Part shown: piece after piece, positions 58,877 through 64,000 of the stretch
How positions within the stretch are numbered: position 1 is the stretch's first letter
Layout: every line of letters begins with the position of its first letter
Source: Nevskiaceae bacterium
GTDB taxonomy: Bacteria > Pseudomonadota > Gammaproteobacteria > Nevskiales > Nevskiaceae
Assembly (NCBI GenBank): GCA_021731445.1
Contig: JAKFXK010000029.1
Location: forward strand, 1 to 64,000
Length of the DNA: 64,000 bases
Direction of reading: 5' to 3'
Notes under the pieces: model-generated
The model's input: only the letters and a program-made list of their open reading frames with translations
Database searches by the model: none
What the model was told of the DNA's origin: nothing
Translations under genes and position numbers: made by a program

Positions 58877-59701
58877 ATGAACCAGACCATCGCCGCAGCA
58901 CCCGCCGATCAGCACTTCCCCCATCTGCTGCGCGAGCGCCGCCGCGGTACCGGCTATAGCCAGATGACGCTCGCTGCCGATGCCGGCCTGTCGCAGCGGC
59001 ACCTGAGCTTTCTCGAAAGCAACAAGGCCCGGCCCAGCCGCGCGATGGTGCTGCAACTGGCCGAGGCGCTCGCCCTGCCGCTGCGCGAGCGCAACCGCTG
59101 GCTGATTGCGGCGGGCTTCGCGCCCCTGTTCGCAGAGCGGCCCCTGCACAGCCCCGACATGGCGTCGATCAAGCTTGCACTCGATCTCTTGCTCAAGCAG
59201 CAGGAGCCGTATCCGGCGGTGGTGCTCGATGCGGGCTGGAACATCCTGCAAGCCAACGAGGCGACACATCGCCTGCTGTCGGTTTTTGGTGATCCCTCAG
59301 CACTCTGGCAGCGCGTCTCTGGCGACGGCCCGCCCAACCTGATGAAGCTCACCTTTCACCCCGAAGGCCTGCGCCCCTACATCAAGAATCTCGACGAGCT
59401 GGGCCCGGGCCTTCTGGCGCGGGCCATCCGCGAGGCACGCGAGAACGAGGCGGCGGCCACAGTGCTGGCGACGGTGCTGGCCTATCCCGGCATCCCAGCC
59501 CGCTGGCGGCTGGCCGAGGTGTGGACGCCCTTGGCACCCGTGCTGCCGACGCGCGTCGGCATTGGCGAGGTGACACTGAGCTTCATCACCATGCTGGCGA
59601 GTTTTGGCACGCCGCTCGATCTCACGGCGGACAACTTGCGGGTGGAGATTTTGTTTCCGGCGGACGGGTTTACCGACAACTTCCTGCGACGACCTGCATA
59701 G
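58877..59701 (+). CDS. XRE-family regulator with MmyB-like ligand-binding region
   Basis: HLLRERRRGTGYSQMTLAADAGLSQRHLSFLESNKARPSRAMVLQLAEAL; YPAVVLDAGWNILQANEATHRLLSVF. Confidence 0.9.
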   Translation: MNQTIAAAPADQHFPHLLRERRRGTGYSQMTLAADAGLSQRHLSFLESNKARPSRAMVLQLAEALALPLRERNRWLIAAGFAPLFAERPLHSPDMASIKLALDLLLKQQEPYPAVVLDAGWNILQANEATHRLLSVFGDPSALWQRVSGDGPPNLMKLTFHPEGLRPYIKNLDELGPGLLARAIREARENEAAATVLATVLAYPGIPARWRLAEVWTPLAPVLPTRVGIGEVTLSFITMLASFGTPLDLTADNLRVEILFPADGFTDNFLRRPA

Positions 59702-59766
59702 GGGCTTCAGCCCACTGTTTGCTTGGTGTCGCGTGGGAGGCGATGCAGCTGTTTGCCCACATTGCG

Positions 59767-60093
59767 TCACTCGATCAAGGCCGGGATGAGGAAGTCGGAC
59801 TGCGGCTCCAGCAGCATGCGCGGCAAGGTTTCTGCGACGGCTTCGCGCAGCAATATGCCTCCTGCTGCGTCCCAGTCCGGCACTGAATAGGAACGCTCCC
59901 AAGTGGCCTTGTCCGGCCATTGCGCATAAGCGAGCCAGGTGCCGTCTTCTGCCTTGTGCAGGCGAGAACCCAGGCCGCCACAGCGTTCGATGATGAGCGG
60001 TGTGTTGCGTGACCAGACCTCCTGGAACTGCGTTTCCTTGCCAGGGTGCAGCCGCCAGCGGTAGATAACCACAAAGCCGATGCGCGCACTCAT
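59767..60093 (-). CDS. Antibiotic biosynthesis monooxygenase-like (ABM) small protein
   Basis: MSARIGFVVIYRWRLHPGKETQFQEVWSRNTPLI...GSRLHKAEDGTWLAYAQWPDKATWERSY. Confidence 0.6.
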   Translation of the reverse strand: MSARIGFVVIYRWRLHPGKETQFQEVWSRNTPLIIERCGGLGSRLHKAEDGTWLAYAQWPDKATWERSYSVPDWDAAGGILLREAVAETLPRMLLEPQSDFLIPALIE

Positions 60094-60097
60094 CGGC

Positions 60098-60679
60098 TCA
60101 GCCTGCAATCGGCGAAATGCCAACCAGCATCTTGTGCAGCCCGCCGACGAACAGCACATACAAGGCCAGTCCGCCGAGCACGACCATCAGATCGTTCCAG
60201 CGCGAGGCCGGCGCGCCCGGCGGCGGGGTGACGACGGCGCGGCGTTTCACCGAAATACGGTCTGCCACGGCCCAGGTCAGAAACGCACCGAACAGCAGCA
60301 CATCGTGCAGGCCACCATTGGCGAGCAGATGCGAGAGCGCCCAGAGCTTGGTGGCGAGCAGCATCGGGTGCTTGGCTTTCGTGCGGATGCGCCCCGGCAG
60401 ATAGGCCGCAAGCAGCAGGGGGAACACGGGCAGCATCAGCAGCAGGGCAATGTGGCGCATTGCCTTGGGCGGTTGCCAGAGCCACACCGGGTTGCTCACC
60501 CGCGCCTCGCCGTAGCCGATGCAGATCAGCACGAAGCCGGTGATGGCAACGAGGCTGTAGAGGCCTTTCCAGCCATTAAGACCCAGTCGCGCCACAGCGG
60601 CGGCGCGCAGGTCGGGTGCGGCGATGGCAATGGAATGGATGCCTAGGAACAGCACGAGTCCTGCAATCAACAGTGTCAT
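60098..60679 (-). CDS. NnrU family membrane protein
   Basis: LVLFLGIHSIAIAAPDLRAAAVARLGLNGWKGLYSLVAITGFVLI; KHPMLLATKLWALSHLLANGGLHDVLLFG. Confidence 0.85.
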   Translation of the reverse strand: MTLLIAGLVLFLGIHSIAIAAPDLRAAAVARLGLNGWKGLYSLVAITGFVLICIGYGEARVSNPVWLWQPPKAMRHIALLLMLPVFPLLLAAYLPGRIRTKAKHPMLLATKLWALSHLLANGGLHDVLLFGAFLTWAVADRISVKRRAVVTPPPGAPASRWNDLMVVLGGLALYVLFVGGLHKMLVGISPIAG

Positions 60680-60818
60680 GGCTCGAAACCCCTTGGTTTT
60701 CTGGCGGAGTTGCCATTATGGGCTGCCCTTTGTGCGCCCGATCGGCCGTGGGCTGCACTGCACTTGGTAAAATCGCGGCCTGCCCGAACAGGCCCTGCCC
60801 AGGGCCGCTCCTGCCGCC

Positions 60819-63800
60819 ATGTCTTTGCACGTTCTCCCCAGCGCCACCGTCCTCTCCGACTTTCGTGTGGCCCGACTGCTGGAGCGGCTCCAAGCCCACG
60901 CGCCGCAGCTCAAGGGCGTGGTGGTGCAGGACTTCTTCCTGGTGGATGGCGAGGCCAGCACGGCAGATCTGCGCCGCCTGCTGGGTGAGGGGCCAGACGC
61001 GCTGCCCGCCGCCGACGGCACGCTCTACGTGGTGCCGCGCGTCGGCACGCTCTCGCCCTGGTCGAGCAAGGCCACCGACATCGCCAAGGTCTGCGGGCTT
61101 GCCGGGGTGAAACGCGTCGAGCTGGGTCGCGCGGTGCTGTTGGCCGGTGTGGGTTCGCTGCCGGATGCAGCACTGGTCGAACTGCACGACCCGATGATGG
61201 AATCGGTGCTGGCGAGCGCACTCGATCTGGCGGGCGTATTCGCCACCGGCACACCGCGCGTGCTGCGCAGTGTCGATGTGCTGGCGGGCGGCAAGGCGGC
61301 ACTTGAAGCCGCCAACAAGGATTGGGGTCTCGCACTCTCGGCGGACGAGATCGACTATCTGGTCGACTACGCAGTCAAGGCCGGCAAGAACCTGAGCGAT
61401 GCCGAGCTGATGATGTTCGCGCAGGTCAACAGCGAGCACTGCCGCCACAAGATTTTCAACGCCGAGTTCACGGTGGATGGTGTGACCGCACCGCTCTCGC
61501 TGTTCCAGATGATCAAGGAGTCTTACAAGGCTTCGCCTGCTGGAGTGCTTTCCGCATACTCCGACAACTGCGCGGTGGTCGAAGGTCACACGGCGATGCG
61601 CTTCTTCCCCGAAGGCGACCACCACTACCGCGAGCACGCGGAGCCGGTGCACATCCTCATGAAGGTAGAGACGCACAACCATCCCACCGGCATTTCGCCG
61701 CATCCGGGTGCTGCCACTGGCGCGGGTGGCGAGATTCGGGATGAGGCGGCGACGGGCCTCGGTGGTCGCCCGAAGGCGGGCTTGTGCGGTTTCAGCGTGG
61801 CGAACCTGCGCATCCCCGGTTTCACCCAACCTTGGGAGGTCGATCTGGGTCGCCCCAGCCGCATGGCGAGCGCGCTGCAAATCATGCTCGAAGCACCGAT
61901 TGGTGCCGCTGCCTACAACAACGAGTTCGGTCGCCCTTGCCTCACGGGTTACTTCCGCACCTACGAAGCCTTTGCACCCGATGGCCGGAACAGAGGCTTC
62001 CACAAGCCGATCATGATTGCCGGCGGCTACGGCAACATCCGCGCCGAACATGTGTTGAAGAAGGTGGTGGTTGAAGGTGCGGCACTCATCGTGCTCGGCG
62101 GCCCGGCCATGCTGATTGGTTTGGGCGGTGCAGCGGGCTCGTCCATGGCGACCGGCGCGCAAGCCGCTGACCTCGACTTTGCCAGCGTGCAGCGTGCGAA
62201 TCCCGAGCTGGAGCGTCGCTGTCAGGAAGTGGTGGATGCCTGCTGGGCGCTGGGCGAAGCCAATCCCATCCTGAGCATTCACGACGTCGGCGCCGGCGGC
62301 ATCAGCAACGCGCTGCCGGAGCTGGTGCATGCCGATGATCGCGGCGGCCATTTCAAGCTGCGCGATGTGCTGGCGGCCGACCCGGCACTGTCGCCGATGG
62401 AAATCTGGTGCAACGAATCGCAGGAGCGCTATGTGCTCGCGGTCGCACCGGAATCGGTCGCCCTGCTCGAACAATTCTGCGCGCGCGAGCGTTGCCCGAT
62501 GGCCGTCGTCGGCACCGCCACGGCCGAACAGCAGCTTCGCGTCGAAGATTCTCTGCTCGGCAGCGACACCGTGCAGATGCCGATGCAGGTGCTGCTCGGC
62601 AAGCCGCCGCGCATGCGCCGCACCACCACGCGTGCGCCGCAGACGTTTGCTGCGCTCGACACCAGCCGCATCGACCCCAAGGACGCTGGCCTTCGCGTAC
62701 TGCGCCACCCCAGCGTGGCGTCGAAGAACTTCCTCATCACCATCGGCGATCGCACTGTTGGTGGCCTGACCGTGCGCGACCAGATGGTCGGCCCCTGGCA
62801 GGTGCCGGTGGCGGATTGCGCGGTGACCGCGACCGGCTTCGAGGCCACGACCGGCGAGGCGATGAGCATGGGTGAGCGCCCGGTGCTGGCTCTGCTCGAT
62901 GCCCCCGCCTCCGGCCGCATGGCGGTGGGTGAGGCAATCACCAATCTCGCCGCTGCCCACATTGTCCGCTTAAGCGACGTGCGCCTCTCCGCCAACTGGA
63001 TGGCGGCCTGCGGGCAGGGCGATGAAGATGCGCGCCTGTTCGATACCGTCAAGGCCGTCGGTGCCGAGCTGGCACCGGCACTCGGCATCGCCATCCCGGT
63101 CGGCAAGGATTCACTGTCGATGAAGGCGCAGTGGCAGCAGAACGGCGAGGCGAGAACGCAGACCGCGCCGCTGTCGCTGATCGTCTCGGCCTTTGCACCC
63201 GTTGCGGATGTGCGCAAGAGCCTGACACCGCAGCTCGCTGCCGAGCCTTCGACGGCGCTCGTGCTGATCGACCTCGGCAACGGCAGGAACCGCATGGGCG
63301 GCAGCATCCTTGCTCAGGTATATGGGCAGGTGGGTGATGTCGCGCCTGATCTCGATCAGCCGGCCCAGCTCAAGGCCGCCTTTACGCTGGTGCAGAAACT
63401 CAATGTCGAAGGCCGCGTGCTGGCCTATCACGACCGCAGCGATGGCGGCCTGTTTGCCGCCGTCGTCGAGATGGCGCTGGCGGGGCGCAGTGGCGTGACG
63501 GTACAGCTCGAAGCACTCGGTGCGGATGCGATGGCTGCGCTCTTCAACGAAGAGCTCGGCATGGTCTTGCAGCTGCGTGCTGCCGATGTGGCCGCTGTGC
63601 TGGCTGAGGCAGAGGCCGCAGGCCTGAGTGCAGCGGTGATCGGCGAGCCGACTGCCGAGGACTACGTGCGCTTCAGGCACGGCGCGCGGGAGCTGTTTGC
63701 CGACACGCTGGAGCCGTTGCACAAGACCTGGGCCGAGACCAGCCACAAGATGGCAGCCCTGCGCGATCATCCCGATTGTGCGCGCGAGGAGTTTGCGGCG

Positions 63801-64000
63801 GTCGGCGCGCCGCACGATCCGGGCTTGAGCGTGAAGCTCAGCTTCGATGCCGCAGCCCGCGCGCCTGCCATCGGCAAGCGCCCCAAGGTGGCGATCCTGC
63901 GCGAGCAGGGCGTGAACGGACATATCGAGATGGCTTATGCCTTCCACGCCGCCGGCTTCGAGTCGGTGGATGTCCACATGTCCGATGTGCTCGAAGGTCG
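60819..64000 (+). CDS. purL: Phosphoribosylformylglycinamidine synthase, 5' partial
   Basis: Open plus frame from ATG 60819 to the right edge: MSLHVLPSATVLSDFRVARLLERLQ...MMFAQVNSEHCRHKIFNAEF...VETHNHPTGISPHPGAATGAGGEIRDEAATG...IPVGKDSLSMK. Missing from the ORF track because it has no stop in the window. Confidence 0.95.
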   Translation, partial: MSLHVLPSATVLSDFRVARLLERLQAHAPQLKGVVVQDFFLVDGEASTADLRRLLGEGPDALPAADGTLYVVPRVGTLSPWSSKATDIAKVCGLAGVKRVELGRAVLLAGVGSLPDAALVELHDPMMESVLASALDLAGVFATGTPRVLRSVDVLAGGKAALEAANKDWGLALSADEIDYLVDYAVKAGKNLSDAELMMFAQVNSEHCRHKIFNAEFTVDGVTAPLSLFQMIKESYKASPAGVLSAYSDNCAVVEGHTAMRFFPEGDHHYREHAEPVHILMKVETHNHPTGISPHPGAATGAGGEIRDEAATGLGGRPKAGLCGFSVANLRIPGFTQPWEVDLGRPSRMASALQIMLEAPIGAAAYNNEFGRPCLTGYFRTYEAFAPDGRNRGFHKPIMIAGGYGNIRAEHVLKKVVVEGAALIVLGGPAMLIGLGGAAGSSMATGAQAADLDFASVQRANPELERRCQEVVDACWALGEANPILSIHDVGAGGISNALPELVHADDRGGHFKLRDVLAADPALSPMEIWCNESQERYVLAVAPESVALLEQFCARERCPMAVVGTATAEQQLRVEDSLLGSDTVQMPMQVLLGKPPRMRRTTTRAPQTFAALDTSRIDPKDAGLRVLRHPSVASKNFLITIGDRTVGGLTVRDQMVGPWQVPVADCAVTATGFEATTGEAMSMGERPVLALLDAPASGRMAVGEAITNLAAAHIVRLSDVRLSANWMAACGQGDEDARLFDTVKAVGAELAPALGIAIPVGKDSLSMKAQWQQNGEARTQTAPLSLIVSAFAPVADVRKSLTPQLAAEPSTALVLIDLGNGRNRMGGSILAQVYGQVGDVAPDLDQPAQLKAAFTLVQKLNVEGRVLAYHDRSDGGLFAAVVEMALAGRSGVTVQLEALGADAMAALFNEELGMVLQLRAADVAAVLAEAEAAGLSAAVIGEPTAEDYVRFRHGARELFADTLEPLHKTWAETSHKMAALRDHPDCAREEFAAVGAPHDPGLSVKLSFDAAARAPAIGKRPKVAILREQGVNGHIEMAYAFHAAGFESVDVHMSDVLEG

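Noticed and set aside
1-64000. CRISPR arrays, prophage, integrases, transposase genes, rRNA or tRNA genes
   Set aside because: No regularly spaced direct repeats, phage structural genes, recombinase/transposase motifs or rRNA/tRNA signatures were noticed by eye; Infernal/tRNAscan/minCED runs would be needed for certainty.

Overview
This 64 kb window is a high-GC, gene-dense bacterial chromosome segment, probably proteobacterial (inference from gene content and order). Recognisable housekeeping blocks include nrdA/nrdB, ilvD, metX/metW, yggT/proC, ilvA, a cysH-like gene and a 5' partial purL, which runs off the right edge and is absent from the supplied ORF track. Accessory blocks are: (i) a low-GC HipA-like kinase/DUF3037 pair; (ii) three tandem FHA proteins divergent from two tandem zinc-ribbon/Ser-Thr kinase/TM/SUMF1 proteins; (iii) an ABC exporter operon; (iv) a TonB receptor/sugar dehydrogenase pair; (v) a histidine kinase/double-REC regulator pair; (vi) an orphan Panacea-like gene; (vii) a cluster of two 2OG-Fe(II) oxygenases, a GT92-like glycosyltransferase, a methyltransferase-like protein and a secreted Pro-rich repeat protein. 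The most striking non-coding signal is a pair of ~265-bp elements (8978-9242 and 18910-19173). They have the same size, orientation and nested-hairpin architecture and are bounded by CTAG/TTAG-type tetranucleotides. Many arm bases differ between the copies with compensatory changes, so pairing is kept while sequence diverges. One copy sits exactly between two ABC permease genes and supplies the upstream gene's stop codon. No database search, folding or alignment program was run; family names come from motifs I recognise in the translations.
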